A stretch of 64,000 bases of DNA from Prostheceraeus crozeri (taxonomy: Eukaryota > Platyhelminthes > Polycladida > Euryleptidae): the NCBI GenBank assembly GCA_907163375.1, contig CAJQUW010003156.1, positions 1 to 64,000 of the forward strand. The letters run 5' to 3'. The notes beneath the pieces are model-generated. The model was not told where the DNA came from and did no database searches. It saw only the letters and a list, made by a program, of their open reading frames with translations. Positions within the stretch are counted from its first letter, which is position 1. Every line of letters starts with the position of its first letter. The position numbers and the translations under genes are program-made. This document shows positions 32,230-44,541 of this stretch, in pieces.

Positions 32230-34440
32230 TTATTGGTTAGCAGAAGTGGCATGCAAAAATTTTGTGCTGTTACGTTTCATCGTGACCAAAAAAGGAGAAA
32301 GCTTATTCAAAGCTATTGTTCCATGTATAGTGCAGATAGTGCACAATTCAGCTTAAGTCGCACGAGCGCAATCATATATAATAGGAGAGGGTTGTCACCA
32401 TACTTCACAGGAGTAATTGTTTCTGACCTAGTGAAATCAAATCTACCTTTCTCTATACATTTTCGATGAAACATCCACAACTCAAGTATAAAAAACAGAT
32501 GGATCTTAACAATAAGGTACTGGTCGCGCGCAGCACAATCACAGTGTGGTGCTCTTTCTACACATCTCTGTTTTTTCGGGACATGCGGACGGTAAATACC
32601 GTCGCTTTTAGGATGTAATTCCAAAAAATGTGTGATGATAAATTACCGATACAAGGTGAGCTACACACTTGGTACGAGATGGTCCGAACGTTAACAAGAC
32701 AATTCTTCAGAAATCTGATAATGAACTGATTTCTCGCGATCATCCTGATTTTCTGGTCTGATAGATTTGGATTCATGTGCTATTCACACAATACATAACG
32801 GCTTTCGGAAAGGAATCAAAGAGTTCGATATTGACATAAGTCATTTTTGCTACGATTTGCAATTCTTATTTTTAAATACCATAGCGCTTGCCCCCGTCGT
32901 GAAGACTTTCAGATCAATACATATTGGAATTTGATTTGGAAACCCACAATTTCAAGGCAACATACAGAAATTTCCGGTGGGCTTAGTATTCGGACCGTCT
33001 GTTAAAAGAGTCATAGAACAATGGGAAGGATGGGTTGGTTTAGCGATTGTGCCAATTTCGTTTCAGACCTTGGGAAGAGCCACACAGTCGATGCCAAAAA
33101 AGCGCCAACTTCAAAAGAGTGCAAGTCATGCTTAGTACCAAAGAGAAATTTTTAAAAAACACGAAGAGTTTTCTTGGAATTTTTCGCGAATATCACTCCT
33201 ATTTTCGAGAATTTGTTGCGTCTGCTGCAAAAGAATAGTCCCATGATTCATATCTTTCTGAACCAACTTTGTGAGTTCATTTTGAAACCTTCTTCGAAGG
33301 TTTATGATACCAGAGGCGATTGGAAACAAATATGGAATTGAGCTCCGATCCATCGATTGTAGAAGTGAAATTCTTCACAGTTGTATCAAAATGATGAAAT
33401 TATGATTGGTTGATTCCACAAGAAAAAGCAATGAGCAATCTCAAACCAGAGCAAAGGACATATGCATTTCATCAAATCCGATTGTTTTTCGGAAGTGCTT
33501 CGTCGTATTTTAATTGAGAAACTGCCCTCTTGGAATTCGCTACTTAGCCAACTACGATGTTGTAAATCCTTTAAAAAAGAAGGATGAAGTAAGTACAGTT
33601 TTCATTCAAGAAATAAGCAAGGCTTTTGCAACCTGAAGTTGACGTGAATGAACTGCTTGACGAATGGAAGCTTTATCAATTGACAATTAATGTGCCGATT
33701 TACGACCCAAGTGACAGAATAGAAATGTTTTGGAATGGTATTTTTCAACTAAAAGCAGCTGATGGTAACTTGAAATACAGAGTCCCTTCCTATTGTGATA
33801 AAATCTGCTTTAGTTTTAGGGCAAACAAACGCTGATAGTGAAAGAAGTCTCTCTATCAACTCCCGCATCGTTTACACAAGAAAGGACGTCTCTCGGCGAA
33901 AAGACCATCGTTGGACTTCATGTTTGTAAAAGACGCTGTCAGGTTCTTTGATCCCGATTTTTTGTAGACCGGAAGCCATTCCTATACTCGACAGGAGCTG
34001 AAACGGGCAGTACCCGTATGCTCATTGCAGCATATAAAGAAAACCAAGAACGAGAAAAGGCGGAACATCAACGAAAGAAAGATGAAAATGAAAAATCCGC
34101 CGAGTTGCCAGCGAGTGTACAAAGAGAAAAGGAACAGCTGTTACGTAAGGAAAATTGCAGTAACGGAAAAAGAAAAGGGTTTACAATCAAGAAGAAAATA
34201 AGGCTAGAGAAGACTTGAAAGCAGCTTGGACGAGCTTAAGAAAAGATGCAACTGCGAAACTGAATAGATGCGGTCGATGGTAAGAAAAGTATTGAAACAT
34301 TTAGCATGAAAGTAGTTACCTTTGATGTTTGAAACAGCAAAATCAGAAAACGGGATAGCAGCAATGAAGCAGTTAGATGAGATAACAAATAAGAAGAGAA
34401 AAAATGAAAAGAAAAAGCGCAAAACTGCTTGACAAGGCTT
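32230..34440 (+). pseudogene. hAT-like transposase, heavily decayed
   Basis: Fragments appear in the expected order. 32390-32470 gives SPYFTGVIVSDLVKSNLPFS followed by a DETS-like first catalytic Asp region. Near 32665 is VRDGPNVNKT. Near 33810 is ADSERSLSINSRIVYTRKD, corresponding to the hAT C-terminal dimerisation signature usually written HGNADVERSFS. After that comes KDAVRFFDPDFL and a very Lys/Glu-rich coiled tail (34018-34440). Nearly every block is in a different frame. Confidence 0.65.
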
Positions 34441-34833
34441 TGTCATCTAATAAGATAATGATACTGGAAGATCAGGATGATCAGTGAACGATGTTTAGTT
34501 TGAAAACTCGAGTTAACGCATGTCTTATCTATCACTGAAATTGCATTAACGTGCGAACCGGATCAAATAGGGTTGATTGTATCAAACAAATAATCTTGAT
34601 TCTAATTATGGACTGGTTTCCTTCATACATGGCGTCGCGCACTAGCAATGAAAGCGATTGTTTTATTACATTAATACATGTTCGCAATAAAAACGCCTGC
34701 TCTCGCTTTTCAATCAACAGTTATTTTCCCATTCATGTACACCTATGATTTATGAGTCCATGTAAACATTTGAAGATTCGATCCACGAGAAGTATTGTTT
34801 TTTGTTTGTTATTCAACTTAATCTTGAAAAATT

Positions 34834-34925
34834 CCTATTATTTCCTATTTTTTTTGCGTGATTCCTATTTTTTCCTATTTTTTAGGCGTTCCTATTTTTT
34901 CCTATTTTTTTTGTCTAGTTCCTAT
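34834..34925 (+). repeat. Right subterminal TTCCTATTTTTTCCTATTTT array
   Basis: Three to four copies of the same core as at 30021-30150, in the same orientation. The spacer between copies differs from the left array (TTTGCGTGA, TTAGGCG and TTTGTCTAG). Confidence 0.8.
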
Positions 34926-34950
34926 TAACTTGGACGAAACCCTGCCGATA

Positions 34951-34993
34951 GACGATTATATTGATAAGGCAATGAATGTCAGAAACCATAGAT
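34951..34993 (+). pseudogene. LINE remnant, part 2 (C-terminal end)
   Basis: Just right of the hAT-like element the sequence reads DDYIDKAMNVRNH, the usual last residues of LINE reverse-transcriptase proteins (Y-I-x-K-A). It continues part 1, showing that the hAT-like element inserted into the LINE's 3' coding end. Confidence 0.6.
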
Positions 34994-35344
34994 AGCGGAA
35001 TGTAGACTGGATTTTCATTTACGAAATGTTCACAGCATGATTGACTTCTCTAGATAAAAAAAAATAATGGAGAGAAACAATGGTTTATCCTAGATAGCGG
35101 AATGCAGACTAACTAATCAACGTGTGCTGGCATTCCATAGCATGACATGATAGACTTAACTAATCAATGTATAAACAAATGTTTTACTGTCTCAAACAAT
35201 AGGAACTTGACCACGTTTCTGATCAGATTGCTACGACCATGCTACCGCCTAATGCTAAAGGGACTAGAAAACAATAGCAACAATACATTGCTTCATTATC
35301 AGATAATGCTGAGACTTACTCACTTGCGTTAACACTATAGCAAA

Positions 35345-36760
35345 CGAATATCTCTGTCACTCGCTAAAAGAATACGTCGGAGGTCGGAGACAAAATTTTG
35401 ATTGTGCTGTCAGCTCATAATTTTCAACTATTTTCCAGGTATGTGAAATTATTTTGATAACTTTAAAACCATAAATATCATTATATCCGTGCCCTCCGAT
35501 CAAATACTAGGATTAATAATAGGGTTAGTAATCTGCTGCTGGGTGTGATGCGCAAATAAAATCACTAAATAAATTTAAAATGGAAACTGATAACATAAAA
35601 TATTGCTCAAATAAATGCAGAAACACACTTTCATTGATGCATGCCTTTGTCTCCTCTCCTATACAACATGAAATAATGTCTCATTATATAACATTGCTAC
35701 ATTTATCATCGACCACATTATGTTACTCATGTATCCCAAGACCTTTTCAGACATTCATCTCACTCCGAACTTCCATCTGCGAATACAACAACGATTATGG
35801 TGCAAAGTGTGCTTTTATCTTCTTCAACTCATTGCCATTTCATCCATCATTGTCATCTTACTTTCCCTGGCCATTACATTAGTATTGTGGTATTGTATGG
35901 TAACGTATATGTATCTTGTTTGTTCCCATCCTGGGCAATAAACTTTTTGAATTTTGAGAGAGAGACTGTGCAAATGAAATGAGATTAGAAATGACTATGC
36001 ATGAAATTAAAAACGTTTCGTCGCGCCGTTTAAAAAGATCTCTATTGACAAAGATTAATGAATTCTTAATGAATGAAGCGATGAAATAAAACCGAGGGTA
36101 GTTGAAATGCACTGTTGCATTGTTGAACGATAGTGAAAAATACTCCCAGACGTAGTCAGCAGATAAGATAAATAAATCTGTCACTCGCTAAAAGCCTTTA
36201 TCGGAGGACGGTTGTCAAGACACGAAATTTTCAAATTAATCATCAATTGTCAATCACATTTCAGGTACGTACCCAGTATTGCTGTTTTGAAATCATTAAT
36301 CATACATGCAATTAATTAACCGCTCCTCCGATTATTAATAGGATTAATAATCTGCTGCTGGGTGTGATGTGTAAATAAAGTCACTAAATAAAATTAAAAA
36401 ATGCAGCATTTCTAAAAGAAATGATTAACAACTTTCATGCATGCTTTGTCTCCTCTCCTCCATAATGTGAATTGACCTTTGATTACATTGTCCCATGATT
36501 CATTGTGTTCATTGACATTACCTTTAAAAAACTTTAGCAGGCTATTTTCAGACTCTCATCCCATCAACCTCTCTACGGAATGCAACGACGATCATGGTGC
36601 TTGTGCGTTTTTACCTTTCATTTCGTTCATTTCATTCATCCATGTCATCTTTAGCTTTATAGTACATTCACTTGTAATGTTGCAATACTTGTATCTACTT
36701 TGTTTGTTCCCACACTGTTGGGCAATAAACGTTTTGAGTTTTGAGTTTGAGTTCATGCAT
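35345..36760. repeat. Tandem pair of about 800-bp repeats
   Basis: Two diverged copies start with CTGTCACTCGCTAAAAG (35354 and 36178), share ATTTTCCAGGTA-like and AATCTGCTGCTGGGTGTGAT blocks, and end GGGCAATAAAC-TTTTGA (about 35933 and 36720). The TTTTGAGTTTTGAG tail of the second copy looks like the 3' end of a non-LTR retrotransposon. No conserved protein is visible. Confidence 0.65.
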
Positions 36761-36871
36761 GTGACTACATTAACACCATAACATCATTCATGAATAACAT
36801 AGAAAATTAAAGGAAAATAAAAAAAATGAACGAGTTCGTAGTCCTTCACTGTGCCACTCCACTTGTCTGCC

Positions 36872-37491
36872 TTATGTACTTTCGAATGGCTTCCAGAGCA
36901 CTAGCCGATTTGTGATGACGAACTCTAGCATCCGATGGAATTCTGTTTCCAAAAGCTGGCACCAAAATAGCGGATAGAATTTTTCCCATAACTTGACAGT
37001 TCTAAATTTGGGCTGTTGGAAGACACTTCTGTGAGACTTATCTGGAGCAGGACAGAAAATGTGCATGAGAGGAATAGGAGCAATACCTGGCTCTTCCATA
37101 CTAGTGGCAATTAGCTTCTGTTCCTTATGTTTCCTCATTCTTATAAACAGTCCAGAGTTTTGAATTGATTTCATGAGTCGGTGTAGAGTCAAATACCAGT
37201 ACTCAAGCAACTGCATGCATTCAAGGACACTTGCAATGACTCTATAGGAGATGTGTAATCCATCATGCTGTGTCGAAGGCACCTCGCATACATCATTTCA
37301 AGCTTACGCTGTGCAGATGGTGATGCAAATAACAGAAGCGGTGAAACGTAGTCGAAATGAGGCTTTACGTAGGTTTGAATTAAACGCCACCTGACTTTCT
37401 TGTTAATAAATTTCTCTACACGATTTATGCCGTTTAGCTCGCCATTAACTTTGAAACGTAGATCTTCCGAGCGGATCACCCCATGCGACAT
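36872..37491 (-). pseudogene. LINE reverse-transcriptase C-terminal fragment, minus strand
   Basis: Minus-strand frames from 37491 read INRVEKFINKKVRWRLIQTY, then VKPHFDYVSPLLLFASPSA and KLEMMYARCLRH. This is the region after the catalytic domain of CR1/jockey-like reverse transcriptases (H-F-D-Y, L-Q-x-x-A-R). A second frame (37282-36872) continues the C-terminal part. The 5' portion is absent. The fragment lies just upstream of the SAMD3-like exons on the opposite strand. Confidence 0.6.
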
Positions 37492-37575
37492 ATTGACATT
37501 TCTAGTGGAGTTGCTTCATAATTCCGTTGTATAACTTATGCCATGAAGATTCGAAAATTTGTTTCTCTATTTCAG

Positions 37576-40500
37576 GATCCAATTTGCTCAACATGAAGAG
37601 CCCAGTTCTGCTTCAAACCTCCGATGGGTGCGATGTGGAGGACGACATTGGCCTTCAATATGCTTTCCAGAAGAATCTGACCGTTTGCTTTTCACATGTT
37701 TCTAACACAAATGAAGTCACACAGCAGCATGCAGGGACGCGTACAAAGACAGAAGCATGGCCTGCTGTGTATGCTCTGCCGCCAATGAGTCCCATGGTGG
37801 AACGACAATTGCAGCAATGTAGCTGCAAGGATGACAGTATAAAGCTGATGGGGAACACCTCTTTCACCTCTGAGTTCTTCCGGCCTGTCATCGAGCAGAT
37901 ACAGACGTACTGTGGGCCTGAGATGTGAGTTCCAGTTCTAACTCAGTTTGTCTTGTGTGTATAATGCATGTTGACTACAATTAGCAGATCGCCAGTCTGC
38001 AAAATGGCAATCAATGCTTGACTTTTTTATCTGATGAGTATCGGATTGCTGATAACACTCAGATGTTTTAAATCAAATAAACGCAAATTACGTAAGCATC
38101 TCTAATATCTTAATCAAGTTAGCAAAGTCAGATTTGTTTCTTGCTCACTATTTCGATGCATTTGTCGTCTTTGTATTGTGTTAGCATAAGTCGGGTTACA
38201 CGACATAAGTGACCACGAGTACATCAATTCATAGCAAAAAGCAGCAATAATGTTATTCAAATTCATTCTTTGTCCAGAAAATGTGAGATGCAAGGTACCG
38301 GTTATATTGATAAACGAAGACATACATTGCAACGATTGACATACGCAAGTAATTTGAGAAACTATGATTTGAATATTTTGTTTTCGTACATGAAGTATTA
38401 TCAAGAGAAAATGCTACATTATTGAGCATGTGAACTTTCCTATGATGATACTGTACCGGAGTTCAATGCATTCATTTTCTTATGTTTTTAAGAATTCAAT
38501 AAGACATTGGATGACCTTTGTACTTGAAATTATGATGAGGCCCAAACCCTTTCAAATTTGTCTAAAATCCACAAAAATGATGCAATTGTCACTTATCTTT
38601 CAGTGTACGTAGGTGAGGAAGTTTTCTACCCACATACCAAAAATTATGCAAATCGGACGAGAACTTTTTGAATTGGGGACGATAACTTGAAGTTTCGCGA
38701 TGTCAGCAGTTTGATCCGATTTCGTCTGACCTCGTCTGAGCAGAAAACACTTGTGATCAACAAAGTCACCTTGCGGCAACATGTGAAGTGATGTTGACCA
38801 GGCCACATACCTAGCTTACTAAAGTAGGGTGGCAGGGGTGCTGCACGTGGGAAGATTTCAAATAATAGTGGATGAGACGAAAAGGAAGCGCGAATGGAAA
38901 CACGAGCAACAATAATGCGTCGAGCACGCTAAGTCAGATCAAGCTGTTCACATCGCTGCACTTCACATAATCGTCTCCAATTAAAAAAAGTTTCGATTTA
39001 CATAAAATTTTGTATATGGGTAGAAGATATGCTGAAGTACATGCTTCTGAAAGTTTGCGACGATTGATACATTTTTGCAGATTTTAGAAAAATTTGAAAA
39101 TGTGGTGGAGGAGAGATAGCCCATAAGTACCGTTAATTGTTGATGGTAGAATCAAATACGAACTGACATAGCTTTGCTCTGAAGTGCAAATCAATTTGAT
39201 TAACTCTACATGTATAATGCCTTTATTCATGTATTCATGTTTTTCAGTATTACATATAGCATTTTGGTGTATATACATATTTAGTGTTTTTTTGGTGGAA
39301 TGACCGTACTGCAAACATCAAGTTATGATATAAAACTCTTTCTACCTGCTACCAACCGCTACCAACCTAGCTTACTAGATTTAGTTAAGAATGCTGTCTA
39401 CTGAATTATGTACTTGCAACTTCAGTTTCGCAATATTGGATTTCATTTGTTATCTCGTTTTATTGCATTTTGCTGTTGTACAGTGTATACTGCTTATCAG
39501 CTTAAAATACCACTCATACATTGAGGCATGTTCTTTCAGACATAGAGAATTGAATATAACTGATGTCAAGTACAGACTTCCTCTATTTTTACTCAGATAG
39601 AGGACTTCTTTCTAGCGCTAGATTCCTCATAAAGGAGCCCTCATGAAATTCATCACGCTTATTAACTTCTTGGCAGACTGTATACAAAATAATTAAATGC
39701 ATCGTGAAGGTATATCACAATAAGATTTTGTTAAAATGCCTGCTTATCGATTATTTAAAAAAATTCTGTAATGTGCACATGTTTTTTGTGAAGCATGCTT
39801 CGTGCTGACTTTTGCAGCTAGGAAAGACAAATCAATTCAAAACGGTATGGTAAGACTTTGAATGAATGAATGATCGTAATTGGTTCTCATAATTTAGATG
39901 TGGTTCTAGACGGCTGCATGTCAAATTTCATAACTGTGTGTGAAATTCAGATATTTTCTGCTTTCCATGATGTCAGCATGCATTCGATATTTTATAAGAT
40001 ATTTTATACTTTTCTGCTTAAGTTTGATATAAATGTGGTTCGTAGAGATTGGTGCTGGTTTCCATTGGTTCGAACGTGCGGAATATTATGTTTAGAAATT
40101 CTTTCTGGTTCCAACTATAGAATAATGTGTATCAATGAAATGCATCAAATGTGTGCTGTAGTGCTTAGCTCTATATGTGGTCTTTCATTATTTGGATGGC
40201 CCTCAGTATTCAGTATTCGGTACTGGTTATGGTGACAATGGATTTGAAGACATTTAGATGAGTTTTTATTGTATTTTCCCATTTCTTCAAGTTGACATGC
40301 GGTCAACTAATTATTTAACATCTAAGTGGGGCCGTGGCGGGCGCTATTCGATTTTCGATTCGATTTCGATTTCTTGACAATTTTCTATACAAAATTTTCC
40401 TTAAATTTGAGAGCATGTGACACTCATAGTCTTTGTTGACTGAATTATAACTACCGTATTAATTAATACAATAATCTATTTATAAATTCTTGGGATTCAA

Positions 40501-42447
40501 TCCATCAGAGCCAGTTGTTTTTTTTACATAAAAAGTATGAGTGTCGAACTAATTAAAAGTTTAATGAAGCTTTATTCCTTAGAAATGACCATTCAAATTC
40601 AACTCAGAGCAAATTAGAGGGTGCCTTATTGGTCAATTTTAATTTAAGAAATTTGTGTTTGAGGCTAGAATAGGAAGTGCAACCGAAATTTCGGTAATCA
40701 CTAAAAAAAATCACATGACGATTAGAGAATTACTCAAAGACTGATAAGGAACGGGCAAGCACCGGGTTTGTGGTTATGAACTATTCGCTTACATGGTTAA
40801 CAGGAACTGGATGCCGATCTAGTGTTAAAACAAGTACCTGGGCACGGCATGGGCACAGGTACGGACCGTGCCTATAGTGTTTACACGGGTATCCGGTCAC
40901 GGGCACGGTCCGGTTAGAAATTGAAACAACTTACCCAGGCACGGGTACCGCTACAAAATCAAGCACGATCGATCCCTAGCATTAATACACATTGTTGTCA
41001 ATGTATCTAGAAGATTTCAATGCAGAAATATAGCATTATTGGGAACTACTATGCTTCACTGTGCCTCGACAACATGTATGACTTGTATAAATGGTGTACA
41101 TGGTCTATGCGAACGTGTGTAATGCTATGTGAGGAACTCCCATAGAGATTTCACACGGCAACTCTATCTAGCTATACATGTTCCCAGGAACGGGCATCTG
41201 CGCATTGCAAGTATATTAAACGATGAAAGAGTGAATAGAAACATTATTTTTACTTCATTATTCAAGAATCGCGCGATTGATCGTGCGGAATCGATTAACT
41301 GCTTCCGCCACTGAAGTGTGGTGTTTTCATGCGTAGATTAGTATTTTGTGAGGTTCTCAGAATTTGGGGCTGGTTCTCAGTAAGAATTATGAGTTTAGAA
41401 ACACGAAGTTTTCATCGAAATTTCAAATAACAATTCCGTTAGATACAAGATGACTCCGTTGTCAAATAAGATTCTGTATACTATGTATTTTCTGTAGAAT
41501 GTCTTGACGTTTTATAATTTGGTTAGTTCGGAATATTTGGAGTTGGCTCTCAGTGACAAAATTACGCTTGATGAAAAGCAGTGGAAAGTTCCCGTTTGTT
41601 TGTGTTTTCTTCAATTGTAAGCACGATTGAACTTTTCATTTGCATTGATGTAGAGCATATATTAGCACTATTTAATAATATGTGTGGTTCTCAGTTATTC
41701 GGCTAGTTGGGAGAAACAGCATTAATTCTAAATTTTAAAAAATTAGGACGCTGTTTCTTCTTCAATTTTTTCATTTGACTTTTCATTTCAGTAAATACTG
41801 ACAACAAAGTCCTCCTTTATAACCAAAGTATAGGGTTAGTTCCCTGCTTTTGGACTGGTTCTCATTTAAGTGGCTACCAAAGTTGACTCGCTCGGAAGTT
41901 AATCGCCCAGTCAGGTATCCCCCTGCACAACAAGTAATTTCTGAAATTATGATCTTTTCCTTAAACTATATTTCATTATTAGATGTTAGATGTCATTATT
42001 ATACGCTGGTGCCGTTTTGTTGTCAATAACAAGTGTCACACTGGTGTGAATAACCTGGTAATATAGATGTTGGTGTCAGCTTCATTAATCTCATCGTCGC
42101 ATCTACTACATGTGCGTTATAATAAGTTCATATTCATGTGATGCATAATTTCAGGTATATGACAGGACTTCAATGGCAATCCATTGGCGATGCCATCGAA
42201 GCACAGTACCCTCAGCTGCTGGACATGAATGGAAAATGGGTCAGTGATTTATTTTTAATATTTTTTTCAATGGCGTCTTTTTATTGCAGACCGTAATGCG
42301 GGAAAAATTGAGCAGGAAGCTTCAATACTTGCGAACGAAGATATCGACGGACAAAGGGAAGGAAATGCAGGAGAGATATAGGAAGAAGCCGTGTCGAAAG
42401 CGCTCATTTAGACCGGCCACTTCGGCACCTCCGGTCCCGAAGAAAAC
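37576..42447 (+). CDS. SAMD3-like gene, exons 1-3
   Basis: Exons 37576-37924, 42155-42239 and 42290-42447 join in frame. Exon 1 follows TTTCAG and ends at GTGAGT; exon 2 follows TTTCAG and ends at GTCAGT; exon 3 follows TTGCAG. The first ATG is at 37593. Exon 2 and 3 encode WQSIGDAIEAQYPQLLDMNG followed by REKLSRKLQYLRTKI, like the 'Y-x5-I-x-x-KYP-L...W...L..K....R' block of SAMD3-like proteins. The frame then meets TAA at 42448-42450 unless the weak GTAATT donor is used. The gene therefore either ends here (PVPKKT*) or continues at 43426. Intron 1 is 4.2 kb and contains only repeats. Function of the family is poorly known. Confidence 0.55.
38620..39030. repeat. Inverted repeat pair inside intron 1
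   Basis: TTTTCTACCCACATACCAAA (38632 region) pairs with the reverse complement near 38998-39024 (CTTCTACCCATATACAAAA). The two arms enclose about 340 bp. A CTAGCTTACTA motif nearby recurs at 39368. Possibly a MITE; no target duplication recognised. Confidence 0.4.
41352..41870. repeat. Degenerate tandem array with GGTTCTCAG motif
   Basis: Variants of (T/A)GGTTCTCAG with a TTTGGAGTTGGTTCTCAGT-like context occur near 41352, 41523, 41690 and 41835, about 145-170 bp apart. The sequence between copies is weakly similar. An old minisatellite-like array is likely. Confidence 0.35.
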
Positions 42448-43425
42448 GTAATTGCACTCAATAATGAATTTATGATATAATACAAGAAGCAGGATGTTTC
42501 ATAAATATTTTGCAGTTCAGTCTCTACTTCATAAAATGAAAACTAAACAATGTATGAAAGATCATATTTGAAATTGGCTTCGGGTATGAACCCAAACGTC
42601 CTCCTGGATTTTCGATATTTCCTTTTGTAATTCCTTTCAGCTCAACCAGGGAAAAGACGCAAGCTTTTTTATTGTGACTTCCTCGATTTTCAAATTACAG
42701 GGAAATAGCAAGAGTAATGATTTTATTTTCCATCCACTTCATAAGCATACAATTTTGATTTAGGAAGAGATCAATTTATCATCTTCTTATAATCAATCTT
42801 ATCATTCACCTTCCTCTAATTATGATTTGAGCTATGTCTAGAACTTTTGTTTCCATATTCTTTTTACTAGTAGTCCATTTTTAAAATCTGTAATGACTAA
42901 AATAAATAACATGGAAGATGTTAGAAATCTAGCTACTACTGCATCAAGCAATATCAATCTGTAAAAGTAGCAAGCAATTTGCGACTCAATAGTTTTATTC
43001 CTTGAGTAGTCAAATTATGCTGTATAGTTGTCCATGGATGTAGTATGGTTAGGGCTTCTATCGGATCATTGAGATGATGATGCTATAGCAGTTAGGCCTA
43101 AATATTCATGACTTCATTTGCCATGATGCCATCCGATGATCAAGTAAACTTTGGAAAGTTTTCAGCTAAATCGATAGTTACATTAGAAGCATGAAGCACG
43201 AATTCAAGGTTCATTGAATCCCATAAAGCACGAATCCTTGAACTAAATTAAAAATCAAGAATTTAACTAATATAGATAACAGCCTTCCTAAGATAGCAGT
43301 CTTATATAGCTGAACGCTTTACATCCATGTATATCGGCGAGATTCATTTAATTGTTTTGGATGATATATGCCTGCATGCATGTCCTCATACGTAGCACAT
43401 CTCACACTCTTTCACTTCATTTCAG

Positions 43426-43482
43426 AACGATGGCTTATGATGACGTGTGGGAGGCTATATGCAGCGATACCGAAAATACCGG
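43426..43482 (+). CDS. Candidate exon 4 of the SAMD3-like gene
   Basis: An acceptor (TTCATTTCAG) is followed by an open frame TTMAYDDVWEAICSDTENTG when joined to exon 3. The best 3' border is GCAAGT at 43483, a GC-type donor. It leaves phase 2. Joined to the exon at 49566 this gives an early stop, so the connection is uncertain. The acidic sequence is plausible as coding. Confidence 0.3.
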
Positions 43483-44190
43483 GCAAGTTCATCAGATTAT
43501 CATGACCGTTTTCACAATATTTACACATTTATAAACAGTTATATATTGTGTGATGTAGGGGAAGCTGCCATATTAAGGGCCCTGCCCTAATAACGGCCTC
43601 TCCATTTATTCTACAATTAATAACTATATTCCTCTGCTGATGTCTCCAGATATTTGCTGTGTTGCTATGAAAAAGTAATTAACCAGATATATGCGCGCGG
43701 TCACTCATATTTCGTAGATATGACAGTAACTTATATATTGTTACACAATCTACTATTTTATTTTTTTCAGAAAGCTCTGTCGTAAAGGTATTCAACAATA
43801 GATAAGTACATCGCATCGCTACAATTGAATACTCAATCTATCTTGCTAAAAGCTGAGAAACTCAATTTAGCGTGGTTGACAAACTAATTTTGCTTAGAAA
43901 CGATCAAGTGAATTTGAATAAGCTGCATCAATAACGGCCACCCCGGCCGGTATTAGGGAATGTACGTCCTGATCAGCCACTAGACGTGACTCATACCAAA
44001 TTTATGCTAAAAATAAATCGAACGTCTGCTGCGCGTGTCTGCATATCTATGTGCAAGGTAAAACCGGGAACACCTTACAACTGCGTCCAACAATAAGTTA
44101 TCTGGCGCTTTGATTGGCTGAGCGCCAGATAGATGAAACTGCTCTGTCAGAATACTGTTTCTTTTTCAATACGTTACAGTGTGGTGTCAA

Positions 44191-44322
44191 CAATGAAGAA
44201 ACGAGGTCTCTGGTCTTCTCCGGACATGTCTGCTGCCATTATGGCTGTTCAGAATGGCGAAGAGATCAGGAGGACAGCCAAGAGATTCAATATTCCGCGT
44301 GGAACACTCCAACAGCGTTTAA
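44191..44322 (+). pseudogene. pogo-like transposase, N-terminal part
   Basis: The ATG at 44191 opens MKKRGLWSSPDMSAAIMAV followed by RRTAKRFNIPRGTLQQRL. This is a Psq-type helix-turn-helix as found at the start of pogo transposases. The frame is cut by the piggyBac at the TTAA (44319-44322) and resumes at 47322 with KTGRTDKSLGRSTTLDKQRE. Confidence 0.85.
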
Positions 44323-44465
44323 CACTTTCACTGCCAAGCCAAAATTGCTAGTCTCTTCCTATTTGCCAAACAAATCCAGATAACTACCATGAAAAATATT
44401 GTGTTATTTGTAGTCAGTGGAAGTCACAGATACCATTTTAGAGCATTTGCATAGATATGGACCAC

Positions 44466-44541
44466 TACGAGTATACTCATAGCTGGCAAATATGAAGAAA
44501 TTTCCATGATATTTGCCAACTACGAGTATGCTCGTAGGAGC
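44466..44541. repeat. Left copies of the CTACGAGTATACTCGTAG palindrome
   Basis: Two variants: CTACGAGTATACTCATAG (44466-44483) and CTACGAGTATGCTCGTAG (44520-44537), each one base from the perfect palindrome and each next to a TTGGCAAAT-like flank. Likely transposase or host-factor binding sites. Confidence 0.8.

Larger units (their letters stand above)
30009..34944 (+). mobile_element. hAT-like transposon inserted in a LINE
   Basis: Termini are CAGGG at the left and CCCTG at the right. They are flanked by CCGATA on both sides (30003-30008, 34945-34950); hAT usually gives 8 bp, so either two bases mutated or this is a variant. Both ends carry arrays of TTCCTATTTTTTCCTATTTT. The interior holds a decayed plus-strand transposase. 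Internal stops are numerous. Confidence 0.75.

Noticed and set aside
32313-32624. Minus-strand 103-codon frame
   Set aside because: Shadow of the decayed hAT-like transposase on the plus strand.
40326-40985. Possible hAT element bounded by GATTTTCGATTCGATT and GGCACGGGTACC
   Set aside because: The two ends do not match as inverted repeats and no target duplication is present.
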